Positions 21,728-31,153 of a stretch of 64,000 bases of DNA are shown in pieces (position 1 is the first letter of the stretch; the number at the start of each line of letters is the position of its first letter). Location: the NCBI GenBank assembly GCA_016287095.1, contig JAEEVK010000004.1, positions 1-64,000 of the forward strand, in the 5' to 3' direction. Under the pieces are notes generated by a model, which was not told where the DNA came from, made no database searches, and saw only the letters and a program-made list of their open reading frames with translations. Position numbers and translations under genes: made by a program. This stretch comes from Lachnospiraceae bacterium (GTDB lineage Bacteria; Bacillota; Clostridia; Lachnospirales; Lachnospiraceae).

Positions 21728-22775
21728 GTTTCATCTCTGCCGGACATACATGCGCTGTACCCGGTCCGTACTGGCAGCGCTGGCATTCAAAACACTGGGT
21801 ATACGGAGTTCCGTTTAATACTGCATTTGGAAGCTGGGGATCTGCAAGTATCCCGCGAGCCAGATCCACAGTATCCGCCAGATCATTTTCAATAATATAC
21901 TCTATCCGCTCCGGTGTAAGCAGCCCTCCGACACAGGAAACAGGAACTTTTCCCTTAAATATCGAATGGAAGTTTACGCCCAATGCACACAGGTCACTAT
22001 AGGGCGCATCGTCCGGCTTCAGTTTTACCCCGAAACTGTCAATGCCGTGTGAAACCTGGAGATAATCGCACCCTGCCTCCACATATTCATTTGCCACATC
22101 GACAGCATGCTGAACATCGGGCTCCGCACCGGGAGTCCTGACTGAAATGATAAAGTCCTTTCCGCATTTTTCTCTTATACCCTGTATTATCTCTTTGCCG
22201 AATAAAGCCTTGTTTTCACCGTATCTATCGGTTCTGAGATTGGTTTTGGGTGATACAAACTGGTTTATGAGATATCCGTGACATCCATGCAGCTGTATAC
22301 CGGCATATCCGGCTTCCTTAGCCCTGCAGGCAGCGGCAATAAAGCTTTCCTGCATCGCATGTATTTCATCTATGCTCATTTCCTTAGACAGTTTTCCATC
22401 CCTGGTCGGTATAGCGGATGGTCCTATCGGTGTACCAAATATAGGATTCCCGGTTACGCCTGTATGATTAAGCTGTATTAAAGCCACCACATCATTCATA
22501 TGGCATGTTTCGTTTATTCTTTTATGCCCTTCTATCTGAGCATCCTCCCAAAGTCCGAGGTGATTTTTAGCAAACCTGCCCTCCGGAGTTACCGCAGTCG
22601 CCTCAACACAGATGAGCCCGATACCGCCTTCTTCCCTTTCCAGATAATGTACCAGATGCCTTAACGTAAGCTGGCCGTCCTCACCTGCATAATCAAATTT
22701 GACCGTAGGTGCCATAGTCAGTCTGTTCTTGACTCTTGTCCCATTTATAACTATCGGATCATTTACTTTTGCCAT
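21702..22775 (-). CDS. Old yellow enzyme-family NADH:flavin oxidoreductase ending at Fe-S Cys motif
   Basis: VKNRLTMAPTVKFDY..., YAGIQLHGCHGYLINQFVSPKTNLRTDRYG, C-terminal CFECQRCQYGPGTAHVCPAE; likely start MAKVNDP (ORF to 22844). Confidence 0.88.
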   Translation of the reverse strand: MAKVNDPIVINGTRVKNRLTMAPTVKFDYAGEDGQLTLRHLVHYLEREEGGIGLICVEATAVTPEGRFAKNHLGLWEDAQIEGHKRINETCHMNDVVALIQLNHTGVTGNPIFGTPIGPSAIPTRDGKLSKEMSIDEIHAMQESFIAAACRAKEAGYAGIQLHGCHGYLINQFVSPKTNLRTDRYGENKALFGKEIIQGIREKCGKDFIISVRTPGAEPDVQHAVDVANEYVEAGCDYLQVSHGIDSFGVKLKPDDAPYSDLCALGVNFHSIFKGKVPVSCVGGLLTPERIEYIIENDLADTVDLARGILADPQLPNAVLNGTPYTQCFECQRCQYGPGTAHVCPAEMKRVKRDGSV

Positions 22776-22854
22776 ACTTCCCCCTTTGAAATCCTTCCGT
22801 AATTCACATAAATTTAGTATATGCTTAGATATGAACTTTGTCAACTTAAAACAA

Positions 22855-22906
22855 AGACACTTCTACGGATCCGTAAATCAATAGAAGTGTCTTTTATCAA
22901 CTTTAT
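22855..22906. terminator. Terminator-like inverted repeat
   Basis: AAGACACTTCT...AGAAGTGTCTTTT. Confidence 0.6.
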
Positions 22907-22918
22907 GTTTATATTAAA

Positions 22919-23938
22919 TCAGCGGTTTCCGTACATTTTCTCGTAGTAATTTCTGTACTCACCGGAGATGATGGTCTCCCACCATTCCTTATTATCTAAG
23001 TACCACTTAATGGTTTTCTTTATGCCGTCAGCAAACTTGGTCTCAGGTAACCAGCCGAGCTCATTGTGGATCTTGGTAGGATCGATGGCATATCTCATGT
23101 CATGTCCCTTACGATCGGTTACATAAGTAATGAGGCTTTCGGGTTTACCGAGTTCTTTACAGATGATCTTTACGATATCGATATTCTTCATCTCGTTGTG
23201 GCCGCCGATATTGTATACTTCACCCTCACGTCCCTTATGGATTACGAGGTCGATAGCACGGCAGTGATCCTCTACATACAGCCAGTCTCTGACATTTTCT
23301 CCCTTTCCGTATACGGGGAGGGGCTTATCATTTAAAGCATTAGCGATCATCAGAGGGATGAGCTTCTCCGGGAAATGATAAGGTCCGTAGTTATTTGAAC
23401 ATCTGCTGATGGATACGGGAAGTCCGTAGGTTCTGTGGTATGCGAGAACCAGAAGGTCAGCGCCTGCCTTTGATGAACTATAGGGGCTTGAAGTATGGAT
23501 GGGTGTTTCCTCTGTAAAGAAGAGGTCAGGTCTGTCAAGAGGCAGGTCTCCGTATACTTCGTCGGTTGATACCTGATGATATCTCTTGATGCCGTATTTT
23601 CTGCAGGCATCCATAAGTACTGCGGTACCCAGGATATTTGTGTTAAGGAATACCTCAGGATTTTCTATAGAGCGGTCTACATGGCTCTCTGCTGCAAAGT
23701 TTACTACCATGTCAGGCTTTTCTTCCTCGAAGAGCTTGTAAACTGCTTCTCTGTTTGTGATATCTTCCTTTACGAATCTGAAATTCGGGTTATCCATAAC
23801 GGATTTAAGTGTTGAAAGATTACCTGCATATGTCAGGCAGTCCAGACAGATGATGCGGTAGTCGGGATATTTTCCTAACATATGGAATATAAAGTTACTG
23901 CCGATAAATCCGGCTCCACCGGTTACGATAATGGTCAT
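22919..23938 (-). CDS. rfbB: dTDP-glucose 4,6-dehydratase
   Basis: MTIIVTGGAGFIGSNFIFHML, STDEVYGDLP, YSSSKAGADLLVLAYHRTYGLP, CSNNYGPYHFPEKLIP. Confidence 0.95.
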   Translation of the reverse strand: MTIIVTGGAGFIGSNFIFHMLGKYPDYRIICLDCLTYAGNLSTLKSVMDNPNFRFVKEDITNREAVYKLFEEEKPDMVVNFAAESHVDRSIENPEVFLNTNILGTAVLMDACRKYGIKRYHQVSTDEVYGDLPLDRPDLFFTEETPIHTSSPYSSSKAGADLLVLAYHRTYGLPVSISRCSNNYGPYHFPEKLIPLMIANALNDKPLPVYGKGENVRDWLYVEDHCRAIDLVIHKGREGEVYNIGGHNEMKNIDIVKIICKELGKPESLITYVTDRKGHDMRYAIDPTKIHNELGWLPETKFADGIKKTIKWYLDNKEWWETIISGEYRNYYEKMYGNR

Positions 23939-23970
23939 AATGTACCTCCTTCTAAAATGGTCAATTGACC

Positions 23971-23999
23971 TTGACACGAGTTGTGATCTGTATTACAAT
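23971..23999 (+). promoter_or_regulatory. Promoter of MerR-methyltransferase gene
   Basis: TTGACA-17 bp-TACAAT. Confidence 0.65.
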
Positions 24000-24003
24000 A
24001 CGA

Positions 24004-24034
24004 AGTATAAAGTGTGCCCTAAGGGCACAGTCAA
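24004..24034 (-). promoter_or_regulatory. MerR-type rfbB promoter: 19-bp spacer with palindromic operator
   Basis: Minus strand TTGACT (24034-24029)-19 bp-TATACT (24009-24004); TGTGCCCT-A-AGGGCACA (24013-24029) within and beside the spacer. Confidence 0.6.
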
Positions 24035-24094
24035 GCATTTTTTTTAAATTTTCAAAAATATTTTTCTTGTTAGTCAGAAAAGGTCGAAAAAACG

Positions 24095-25300
24095 ATGGTA
24101 AAAGAAGGCTTATATACTTCGGGGGAGTTTGCAAAAAGAGCCCATGTTACAAAGAAAACATTACGTTATTATAATGATCATGGTTTTCTGACTCCTTCAT
24201 ACATGGGTGGAAACGGATACAAATTTTATACTGACAGAGATTTTGAGAAGATACAGAGGATCCTGTTTTTAAAATATCTCGGCTTTTCGTTAAATGATAT
24301 TCAGGAGCCTGCGGTACCTGCCTTATCGCTTGATACAAAAGAGGAAGAACAGAACAGTACTTTGATCGCTTCTCTAAAACAGCAGTTAAATCTCATAGAT
24401 GAAAAGATAAAGCAGATGGCTCTTGTCCGTGAAATACTGGAAAACACTCTTGAGGAGATAGAAAAAACAGGTGAAACGGACTGGTCACTGCTTATGCAGC
24501 AGGTGACAGAGACCGGTCTGAAAAAGAGTCTTATGCAGCAGTATGTAGATACTTCAAATATTTCCGCCAGGATCAGACTGCATGCACTTTATTCCCAGAA
24601 TGAAGAGAAATGGTTTCCCTGGATATACAGAGTCAGCAATATAAGATCCGGTATGCATATTTTGGAGCTTGGATGTGGAAACGGTGATTTTTGGCTCCAG
24701 AATATGGATAAAATCCCCAAAAAGATAAAAATAATTCTTTCCGACAATTCCGAAGGTGTATTAAAAGAAGCAAGGGGACGCTTTGATCCGGAGGACAGGA
24801 GGTTTTCCTTTAAGCTGATAGATATGGACAATATGGATCTGCCGGAAAATTCTGCGGATATGATCATCGCGAATCACTGTCTGTTTTATGCAAATGATAT
24901 GCAGGATACCTTAAACAGAATAAAAAAGGTACTGAAAAAAGACGGAGTTTTTATATGCAGTACCTATGGGTCCGATCATATGAAGGAAATCAGTGAGCTT
25001 GTCATGCAGTATGATGACAGGATTGTACTCGCAGCGAAGGATCTGTATAAAATATTCGGAAAGACAAACGGGGGCGAGATCCTAGGCAGCGAATTCAACA
25101 ATATTGAATGGAAGGAATACGAGGACAGTCTCTATGTTACCGAGGCGGAGGATCTGATAAATTATATTATTTCCTGTCACGGAAACCAGAACCAGTATAT
25201 CCTGGATGATTTTAAGGAGTTTAAAAGCTTTGTAAAGTCAGAGATGGGCAAGGGCTTTTATGTGACAAAGGAAGCCGGGATATTTATATGCCGTAAATAA
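24095..25300 (+). CDS. MerR-family regulator fused to SAM-dependent methyltransferase domain
   Basis: N-terminal YTSGEFAKRAHVTKKTLRYYNDHGFLTPSYMGGNGYKFYTDRD; C-terminal MHILELGCGNGDFWLQN...IKIILSDNSEGVLKEA. Confidence 0.9.
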   Translation: MVKEGLYTSGEFAKRAHVTKKTLRYYNDHGFLTPSYMGGNGYKFYTDRDFEKIQRILFLKYLGFSLNDIQEPAVPALSLDTKEEEQNSTLIASLKQQLNLIDEKIKQMALVREILENTLEEIEKTGETDWSLLMQQVTETGLKKSLMQQYVDTSNISARIRLHALYSQNEEKWFPWIYRVSNIRSGMHILELGCGNGDFWLQNMDKIPKKIKIILSDNSEGVLKEARGRFDPEDRRFSFKLIDMDNMDLPENSADMIIANHCLFYANDMQDTLNRIKKVLKKDGVFICSTYGSDHMKEISELVMQYDDRIVLAAKDLYKIFGKTNGGEILGSEFNNIEWKEYEDSLYVTEAEDLINYIISCHGNQNQYILDDFKEFKSFVKSEMGKGFYVTKEAGIFICRK

Positions 25301-25327
25301 CAATACTTACCTCTTACTGTGGTTTTT

Positions 25328-25371
25328 CATACCTGTCAGTGAAATTGCTTGACAGGTATGTAATTTTTTTA
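25328..25371 (+). terminator. Intrinsic terminator
   Basis: CATACCTGTCAgtgaaattgctTGACAGGTATG followed by AATTTTTTT. Confidence 0.7.
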
Positions 25372-25480
25372 TATAGTGTAAATGTCGGACGGGGAGGACA
25401 CCCATTATAAAAAACAGGAGTCTGATTCAGTAATAAGCCGGATAAAAAAAGCCGGTAAAAAATAATAGGGGGAGACACCC

Positions 25481-27136
25481 ATGGAAAAAAACGTAACGAT
25501 CATTGATGAAAATGGCGTAGTGATCGGCTACACTTACCCGAAAAGGGCTAAGGGGCTGGTCAAGAAAGGTCGGGCTGAGCCCGTCGATGAAAACTGTATA
25601 AGGATAACGGATACTCAGGTTCCGACCGTAGATGACAATAAATTTGCGGAGGTACATAAGATGAGTAAGGTTATAGGTTTTGAAGCAAGAAAATTTGGTA
25701 TAGATCCTACATGTACAGGAAACAATATCGCAAACAGGATGTTTGTGACGGATGCTTTAGGTAACAATGTTGAGGTATACGAGATAGGTGACTGGGGTCA
25801 CAACTGGACTCAGATTTCTTATGAAATGCCGGTGGAAAAGGATACGGATTTTGAATTCCTTTTTGCTATGACCGGTGATATTGACGAAGTCCGGGGAGAT
25901 GCAAAGTGCAACTTTATCGTTATGCCGATACACGAGAAAGCTAAGGTAAAAGCTATCCCGGATCTGAGTGCATCGGATGAGGCAAAGGCAGGCGAAGTTA
26001 TTGAATCTGCCGATGCAGATCCCGCAGAGGATCCAGGCAAGGATGACTGGAACAACAGATATCAGTACAGTCTTCTTCACAGGGAATACAGACCAACTAT
26101 GGAAAAAGTCTGGAACGGTTCATCCATCAGATTTTACAGGATTCCTTTTAATACGGGAGATGCCGATAAGATCAAATTTGTTTTCGTAGCATTCCAGAAA
26201 CCGTACAAGATTTTCCCTGTAAAGAATTTTGAGGAGTATTCAAATCTTCCGGATTATAATTCAGAAGGAAACAATGACTGGTTTGGAAGAAAGCACGGCA
26301 GGAGCTGGAACTGGGAACGCGGTAATAAAGGACCGGGAAACGGACCTTTTGGATGGTACAGCGGACCTAAAGGTTTTAATGAGGCAGATAAAAAGGCGAC
26401 CGAAAACTTCCTCAACAATATCGGAATGATGGTCAGCAATGCCGTAAAGGAAGCCATGGAAGGCTTTGATAAATTCCAAAAGTGTAATTTCGGAGACTGG
26501 GAAAACAAAGCTAAGCGTTCCAATAAAAATCCATATTCCGAGAGTAATTTTACAAGAAAACCGGAAAAAAACTCCCGTAAAATGGATACTTATGTTTTAG
26601 CACAGTTACTGAGCAAGACGGAAGATAACGGAGATCTGGATCTGAACGGATACTGCATTGAAGACTGCGATGAAGCAGATCTTTCCGATATCGAAACAGC
26701 GGATAACATCAGTGTTTCGATAGATAACGCTTCTATAAGCGGTGATGCATTTTATGCTATCATGGAAAAGGTAGGAGATAATGCGGATGTATCCGGCAAC
26801 AATACCATGATCGGAACTGCCAGGGATACCACTAAGGAAATAGGTGAATCCGGAAATACTTCCGATAATAACAGCTGGAGCTTTGTAAATGCTACCTTGA
26901 GTGAGGCTGCATTTGCTGTCCTGCTTTCCAAGATAGGTGACAACTGTGATGTTGACCTGTCAAATGCAGAGATAAATGATTCCAACGAGATCAAGAACTT
27001 TGATGATTTTTGCAACAGTTTTGATAATACAACCATCAAGGTGGATAATACCAGGATTTCAAAAAGACTTTATCATTTGCTTGTCAGATGCTGCGGAGAC
27101 GATTGCGATATAGAAGGAAATGCTGTTATCTGGTAA
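25481..27136 (+). CDS. Hypothetical protein with RRXRR-like N-terminal motif and four C-terminal imperfect repeats
   Basis: 551-aa ORF with good RBS; GYTYPKRAKGLVKKGRAEPVDENCIRI at N-terminus; repeated L-K-x-GDN-x-D-x-x-x-N motifs at C-terminus. Confidence 0.8.
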   Translation: MEKNVTIIDENGVVIGYTYPKRAKGLVKKGRAEPVDENCIRITDTQVPTVDDNKFAEVHKMSKVIGFEARKFGIDPTCTGNNIANRMFVTDALGNNVEVYEIGDWGHNWTQISYEMPVEKDTDFEFLFAMTGDIDEVRGDAKCNFIVMPIHEKAKVKAIPDLSASDEAKAGEVIESADADPAEDPGKDDWNNRYQYSLLHREYRPTMEKVWNGSSIRFYRIPFNTGDADKIKFVFVAFQKPYKIFPVKNFEEYSNLPDYNSEGNNDWFGRKHGRSWNWERGNKGPGNGPFGWYSGPKGFNEADKKATENFLNNIGMMVSNAVKEAMEGFDKFQKCNFGDWENKAKRSNKNPYSESNFTRKPEKNSRKMDTYVLAQLLSKTEDNGDLDLNGYCIEDCDEADLSDIETADNISVSIDNASISGDAFYAIMEKVGDNADVSGNNTMIGTARDTTKEIGESGNTSDNNSWSFVNATLSEAAFAVLLSKIGDNCDVDLSNAEINDSNEIKNFDDFCNSFDNTTIKVDNTRISKRLYHLLVRCCGDDCDIEGNAVIW

Positions 27137-27167
27137 GTAGGAAATATTAGACAATAACCTTATAAGA

Positions 27168-27203
27168 AAAAGGTGTCGGGAACTTCCCGGCACCTTTTGT
27201 GTT
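27168..27203. terminator. Terminator between convergent genes
   Basis: AAGGTGtCGGGAACTTCCCGgCACCTTTTG. Confidence 0.7.
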
Positions 27204-27450
27204 AGTTTTTCTTTATAAGTCTTACTATAAAAATCACCAGACAAGCACCGGCTACCGCACGGATAATAGTACCGACAACTCCGAAGAATGTGATTCCGAT
27301 AAGTCCGAAAACATATCCTCCTACAATACCGCCTACCAAACCGAGGATAATGTTTAATAACAATCCGTTGCTGCTCTTCATGATTATACCTGCAAGCCAT
27401 CCGGCTAAAGCTCCGAGAGCTAAACTAATGATAATATCAACTAAGCCCAT
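27202..27450 (-). CDS. GlsB/YeaQ/YmgE-family small membrane protein
   Basis: Gly-rich three-TM protein: LALGALAGWLAGIIMKSSNGLLLNIILGLVGGIVGGYVFGLIGI. Confidence 0.85.
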   Translation of the reverse strand: MGLVDIIISLALGALAGWLAGIIMKSSNGLLLNIILGLVGGIVGGYVFGLIGITFFGVVGTIIRAVAGACLVIFIVRLIKKN

Positions 27451-27547
27451 TTTAAGTCTCCTTATTGAAAATATTTTGTTCCAATAAGTACAATATATAC
27501 TAAATCAATTATTATTTCAATAAAAACTTACAATTTTTAAAAGTTGC

Positions 27548-28678
27548 CTAGTATACCGTTACATCATATTTCCTGACTCTTCTCATATTGGAGAGCAATA
27601 CAGGGGCTATTATCGCCAGGTTACAGATCAGTGTTCCAATAATGCCGAGTAACGAAGGACGTATAAGATGCTGACCCTGATCCCAAAGGAGTTCATTAAG
27701 TATACTGACTATTACAAAGCAGGCTGTTCCACCCACCAGGAGTCCAAGTCCGTCCATGGCAAGCAGCTCTCCGAATATCTTTCCAAAAATCTTTCCCTTT
27801 GAAAATCCCACTGCTTTGTATATTGAAAACTCGTATTTTCTCTTGTCATACATTGCCGCAAAGGTAGCATTTACCGTTACGGCAAATACTACTGCCACTA
27901 TCAGGATGATCGCCCAGAAGATGTATGTGAGAAAACTTATTGAATCATTTACATTTTCCTTAAGGGTTTCATTGGTGGTAACTATTATATGAGGATACTT
28001 TTCTTTTATCTCTTGCCTGAATTCATTCAGGGCACCTGAAAGACCGGCATCATGAGCGGTACCCTTTTCCGTAGGCAGGATCATGCCGCTGCTGCCATTT
28101 ATTTCCGAAGACCAGCCATATATCTGAATTCCCTTTAACGGTAAAACCTTTTCTACCGTCATATCAACAGGAAAGTAAACATCCTCAAACTCTCCGTTGC
28201 CTTTTATGATATCGCCTTCCTTTACTCCCCAGTTATTAGCCAGCCACTCTGATATTATAAGCCCGCCATCACTGACTGTAGTCCCTTTGGGCAGTATATC
28301 CGTATATTCCACAAAGGTATTAAAATCCTCCCGGGATCGCATAAAAAAGCCTGTGATCGACATTTTGAAACCCATAATGCTTTTATAGCTTACTGAAGGT
28401 GTACTTACCGCAAGCGTATTTTTTGCGCATTCCGGCAAAAGTTTATCCAGCTCATCGATATATGCGCTTCTTTCATCAATGATGTCATTATTGTTTCCCT
28501 GCATATACCATATGGCATATTGGGAAGGTTCCTCGTAACCGTAAATACAGGTATCACCTATGTTATCTATATACATCCCGCCCATAAATACCACACAGGT
28601 ACATGCCAGGATCAATATGATACTGATCACTCTTCCACGGTTCCTGCTAATATATGTTAATGGTGAAAAAGGTGTCAT
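27548..28678 (-). CDS. ABC transporter permease (FtsX-like)
   Basis: N-terminal TM, large ectodomain, C-terminal TMs; KRKYEFSIYKAVGFSKGKIF; next to ABC ATPase. Confidence 0.8.
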   Translation of the reverse strand: MTPFSPLTYISRNRGRVISIILILACTCVVFMGGMYIDNIGDTCIYGYEEPSQYAIWYMQGNNNDIIDERSAYIDELDKLLPECAKNTLAVSTPSVSYKSIMGFKMSITGFFMRSREDFNTFVEYTDILPKGTTVSDGGLIISEWLANNWGVKEGDIIKGNGEFEDVYFPVDMTVEKVLPLKGIQIYGWSSEINGSSGMILPTEKGTAHDAGLSGALNEFRQEIKEKYPHIIVTTNETLKENVNDSISFLTYIFWAIILIVAVVFAVTVNATFAAMYDKRKYEFSIYKAVGFSKGKIFGKIFGELLAMDGLGLLVGGTACFVIVSILNELLWDQGQHLIRPSLLGIIGTLICNLAIIAPVLLSNMRRVRKYDVTVY

Positions 28679-28727
28679 ATTTTCTGCCTTATTCCTTTCT
28701 TTTTTGAATCCTGCTCCGGATGAGGAG

Positions 28728-29414
28728 TCAAGCCGTCTCCTGTAGCAAACCTTGTTTCACATCCGATATACTTCCATCCCAGATTTCCACTGTCATATCC
28801 GTATCCCTTAAGATACTGTGATCATGGGTGATGACTATCACAAGTCTTTCCTTTGCATACTCTCTTAATCTGTCCATTACGAGATATGCATTCTCATGGT
28901 CGAGGGAAGCTGTCGGCTCATCTGCAAAAAGAACCTTGGGATTATTCATCATGGCTCTGGCTATGGCCACTCTCTGACGCTGTCCTCCGGAAAGCTTTGC
29001 CGGTATTTTGTCCAACTCCTTTTCCTTTAAACCGATATTCAGTAATATTTCCTTAGCCTTCTCCACTGCTTCCTTTTTAGGGCAGTTGGCCGCCAATACG
29101 GCATTCTCTACTGCGGTAAGATAAGGTACCAGATAATGTCTCTGGAATATAAAACCGAATTCATCCCTTCTAAGAGTCTGTCTTTCGGCATCCTTTATAC
29201 CTGTTATCGATCTTCCGTTGTACAGGATTTCTCCGCTGGTAAGATTTTTCAGGGTGGACATAGTATACATCATAGTTGATTTTCCGCTGCCGGAGGGACC
29301 GATGATCCCTACCAGACCTTTGTCCGGAAAACTGATGTTGATATTTCTCATAGCATATACTTTTTCTTCCTTATCCATATCATAGATCATTGTAGCATTT
29401 TTTAATTCAAACAT
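28728..29414 (-). CDS. ABC transporter ATP-binding protein (LolD/MacB type)
   Basis: Walker A GPSGSGKST, LSGGQRQRVAIARAMMNNPKVLFADEPTASLD. Confidence 0.95.
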   Translation of the reverse strand: MFELKNATMIYDMDKEEKVYAMRNINISFPDKGLVGIIGPSGSGKSTMMYTMSTLKNLTSGEILYNGRSITGIKDAERQTLRRDEFGFIFQRHYLVPYLTAVENAVLAANCPKKEAVEKAKEILLNIGLKEKELDKIPAKLSGGQRQRVAIARAMMNNPKVLFADEPTASLDHENAYLVMDRLREYAKERLVIVITHDHSILRDTDMTVEIWDGSISDVKQGLLQETA

Positions 29415-29429
29415 TTTTAAGTCTCCTTT

Positions 29430-30557
29430 TTACTCTATCATATCCACGGTACAAACTCTTCTAATATTGATAAACAGCGGTATCTGGCAACAGCCGTAAA
29501 TTGCTATTAATACAGTTATGATAACTGCTACCGCATTTTCTCTCCAGGGATTTACATGTATGCCGATGGGTTCACATAGTATTTTGTTGAATGCAAATCC
29601 GGATATTGCTGTTAACCCTGCTCCCACTACTATAGCCATAATAAAACAGAACAATAACTCTCTGAGCGCCATACCATAGATTTCCCATTCGGAAAATCCG
29701 ATGGAGTTCATCAGGCACCACTCTTGGTGTCTATCCATGATATGAAGAGAAAGAACTACGAGCAGACATACTGCAAGCAGCACGCCCGTTATTATCTGTA
29801 CCAGTCGTTCTACCGTATCCAGTGAACCTATATCATCATAGAGCCCGTCGTATTGGGACTGATAATCACTTACATAGTATAGCTTTATCCCGGCATCCTC
29901 TATTATTTTTCCGTAATCCTTTCCGTCATCCGGATGGAAAACCGCCAGGTTAACATCGTTTTCCGCAGGGAGAGCCAGACCTAAAGCCAGATAAATGTCA
30001 CTTTCTACCTGTCCGACTATCTTGTAATTGGCTGACATATACTCCAGAGTTTCATTTCCTCTATTATTCCAAAGCTTCATATCTACCAGGATTTCTCCGG
30101 GTGCCTCCGGCATTCTGCCTTGTATGAGCTTGGCATTTTTGTAATCCAAGAGGGTTTGTATATCCTGATTGTTATCCATCAGAAAACAGGGAAGTGTGGT
30201 TTCTCCTATCACGCTTTTCATGCTGACCCGGCCAAACCTAAACATTACTGTTCCGGTTATACCCTCGATTTTTCTTATCTCCTCTTCTTTCTCCTGCATA
30301 GCCTCTAAGACTAGTTCGTTCCATTCCTCTATGGTTTCATAATCACCTATGATTATCTCCGGAGATGTGAGCAGCATGTCACGATATGGTTCGCTGCACG
30401 CCTGGTAGAACGGCTCCGATGTTGACCCGAGTACGTAACTTACCAGATAGCTTAGAACCACAAACATTGCCAGCGATACTACGAGAGCTGTCACTCTTTT
30501 TCGGTTTCCTTTGATGTAGCCAAAAGCTGAAAGCTTTGCTCTGCCCGTTTGTTTCAT
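29430..30557 (-). CDS. ABC transporter permease (FtsX-like)
   Basis: FtsX-like topology, HQEWCLMNSIGFSEWEIYGMALRELLFC. Confidence 0.8.
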   Translation of the reverse strand: MKQTGRAKLSAFGYIKGNRKRVTALVVSLAMFVVLSYLVSYVLGSTSEPFYQACSEPYRDMLLTSPEIIIGDYETIEEWNELVLEAMQEKEEEIRKIEGITGTVMFRFGRVSMKSVIGETTLPCFLMDNNQDIQTLLDYKNAKLIQGRMPEAPGEILVDMKLWNNRGNETLEYMSANYKIVGQVESDIYLALGLALPAENDVNLAVFHPDDGKDYGKIIEDAGIKLYYVSDYQSQYDGLYDDIGSLDTVERLVQIITGVLLAVCLLVVLSLHIMDRHQEWCLMNSIGFSEWEIYGMALRELLFCFIMAIVVGAGLTAISGFAFNKILCEPIGIHVNPWRENAVAVIITVLIAIYGCCQIPLFINIRRVCTVDMIE

Positions 30558-30571
30558 TTGTTTTCCTTTCC

Positions 30572-30973
30572 TTATTCTAATTCAAATTCAAACTCACCAT
30601 TTTCACATTTTCCATCGGTTTCAAATATGACATAAACCGTGCCTTCTTTTAAGTCTTTTAAGGAAGAGTTTATTTCCTCTCCATCACTAAGTTTAAAAAG
30701 CTCTTTTTTTGTTCCGTCGTAATCTACATAAACAATCACATTTCCTTTTTCAAGCTTTCCGGAATAATTGAGCGTTCCGGTTTCATTTTTGCATTTCAGA
30801 GTATGCACCTGTGTCCCCTTAAATGTCCAAAAGTCCATATATGCATAAGAGGATGTATTGGTATGAACATATGCGGAAGCACTCCAGGATGATACATATT
30901 TCCCACAGCCGGTTAAACACAAACTTGCCAATACTGTTATCATTATCAATGTAACTTTTTCAATTTTTTTCAT
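30572..30973 (-). CDS. Putative lipoprotein
   Basis: MKKIEKVTLIMITVLASLCLTGCGK lipobox; start adjusted from ORF track. Confidence 0.65.
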   Translation of the reverse strand: MKKIEKVTLIMITVLASLCLTGCGKYVSSWSASAYVHTNTSSYAYMDFWTFKGTQVHTLKCKNETGTLNYSGKLEKGNVIVYVDYDGTKKELFKLSDGEEINSSLKDLKEGTVYVIFETDGKCENGEFEFELE

Positions 30974-31104
30974 TCTTTGATTCCTCCGAAACCTAATCAT
31001 GGTGATTAACCACGCTTTGCCTATATGCCTTATAGACAACTCCCATAAATTGTATGCCTTGTTCAGGACACTTTCATCATACATCCATATATAAAATAAA
31101 AACA

Positions 31105-31140
31105 GTGACTGCAGTCATATATTTCTATGACTGCAGTCAC
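31105..31140. terminator. Perfect 13-bp inverted repeat, probable terminator
   Basis: GTGACTGCAGTCA-tatatttcta-TGACTGCAGTCAC. Confidence 0.55.
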
Positions 31141-31153
31141 ATCATGATCATTT

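Noticed and set aside
19374-23815. ORFs antisense to the nnr, FAD oxidoreductase, OYE and rfbB genes
   Set aside because: Fully contained in stronger coding frames; treated as codon-usage shadows.
25481-25620. IscB-like RRXRR nuclease
   Set aside because: Only a short motif resembles RRXRR; no RuvC, HNH or omegaRNA evidence.
31105-31140. IS-type terminal inverted repeats (GTGACTGCAGTCA x2)
   Set aside because: Arms only 10 nt apart with no transposase; better explained as a terminator hairpin.
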